Assembly (NCBI RefSeq): GCF_030733205.1
Contig: NZ_JASHJL010000019.1
Location: forward strand, 1 to 64,000
DNA length: 64,000 nucleotides
Source: Mameliella sp. MMSF_3455
Lineage (GTDB): Bacteria > Pseudomonadota > Alphaproteobacteria > Rhodobacterales > Rhodobacteraceae
Reading direction: 5' to 3'
Shown here: positions 63,620 through 64,000 of the stretch, one piece after another
Numbering within the stretch: position 1 is the first letter of the stretch
Layout of the letters: every line of letters starts with the position of its first letter
The notes under the pieces: generated by a model
What the model saw: the letters and a program-made list of their open reading frames with translations, nothing else
What the model was told of the DNA's origin: nothing
The model's database searches: none
Position numbers and translations under genes: made by a program

Positions 63620-63994
63620 TCAGCGCTTGATCCAGACCTTGGCCGTCTCGAATTCGTCGGCGGTGAAGAACCGGGTGTCTGCGCCGCTGAGCGTGCGCAG
63701 CGCCCGTTCGCCCAGTCTTTGCCAGGCGGCGTTTCCGACAATCGCGGCGCGGTCGATCAGGCGGTAATGGTCGCGCACCACCTTGAGGTGTTCAAACAGC
63801 GCGCCCAGCCCCTGCCAGCCGTCAAAGTCGCGCGTGTCGATCAGCAGGCGAAAGCGGTCGTTGGCGCGGATGAAGGCATCCAGATCGTCGGATTCCGCGT
63901 CATAGATCGAACTGTCGAGTTGGCCGCGCAACTGGACGTGCAAGACGCCATCGCCGAGATCGGTCTGGTGAATGGCGCCCAGGGATTCGGACAT
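63620..63994 (-). CDS. STAS/SpoIIAA-like domain protein
   Basis: A 124-residue complete ORF: beta-rich N-terminus (GVLHVQLRGQLDSSIYDAES), FRLLIDTRDFDGWQGLGAL and a C-terminal RFFTADEFETAKVWI, which fits the STAS/SpoIIAA-like family. Such proteins often take part in lipid or protein binding. The gene starts 6 bp before the window end, so its upstream context is unseen. It is convergent with the aminotransferase gene. Confidence 0.78.
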   Translation of the reverse strand: MSESLGAIHQTDLGDGVLHVQLRGQLDSSIYDAESDDLDAFIRANDRFRLLIDTRDFDGWQGLGALFEHLKVVRDHYRLIDRAAIVGNAAWQRLGERALRTLSGADTRFFTADEFETAKVWIKR

Positions 63995-64000
63995 CCAGCG

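Overview
The window looks like chromosomal sequence from a high-GC alphaproteobacterium of the Rhodobacterales (Roseobacter/Paracoccus type). The evidence is the gene families and the regulatory sites. There is an Irr-type iron control element in front of an mbfA-like gene, a GTTC-N7-GTTC LexA box in front of imuB, a zapE gene, and several hypothetical families I know mainly from this order. No phage, transposase, integrase, CRISPR array or plasmid replication gene was seen. The first 23 bases are a pure C run, probably a contig-end artefact.

Layout. 0-4.2 kb: thiolase, EthD-like protein, MscS channel, cysteine-synthase-like enzyme. 4.2-12.2 kb: leucine biosynthesis (leuC-leuD, and leuB 4 kb further on) interrupted by a membrane protein, a degenerate EEP-fold protein, an epimerase-like protein and a LysR regulator. 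12.2-20.4 kb: DMT exporter, tRNA-Pro(CGG), an arsR-acr3 cassette, a sugar-acid module (SDR, dgoK, dgoA), and a three-gene ABC operon with a histidine-rich periplasmic protein behind a Zur-like box. 20.4-25.4 kb: GntR regulator, copA-cueR with a CueR-type promoter, rlmN. 25.5-31.4 kb: IalB-like protein, asparaginase, serB, an SOS-controlled imuB without imuA or dnaE2 beside it, and glutathione-dependent formaldehyde dehydrogenase. 31.5-44.7 kb: a potassium-channel-like protein with a zinc ribbon, PQQ-type dehydrogenase plus diheme cytochrome c, NYN/LOTUS protein, fatty-acid desaturase, CPBP protease, accD-folC, LysM protein, zapE, MFS transporter.

44.7-50.5 kb: a one-direction run on the minus strand (small secreted Cys peptide, TetR, S-formylglutathione hydrolase, YaiI/DUF188, HAD phosphatase, ornithine-cyclodeaminase-like enzyme, alpha/beta hydrolase), with mbfA diverging. 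50.7-54.4 kb: ilvD and three conserved hypothetical genes. 54.5-63.6 kb: a polyamine locus consisting of a periplasmic binding protein, an ABC transporter whose ATPase carries an unusual insertion of about 100 residues, a PuuB/DadA-like oxidase, a GntR regulator and a class III aminotransferase. A STAS-like protein closes the window.

Metal homeostasis recurs: arsenite, zinc (predicted), copper and iron modules each sit next to a recognisable operator. The best leads for new biology are the Zur-box ABC operon with its small coupled upstream ORF, a 49-bp GTACAAAA-rich element present twice 32 kb apart, the TetR/secreted-peptide mini-regulon, the solo imuB, and the PotA-like ATPase insertion.
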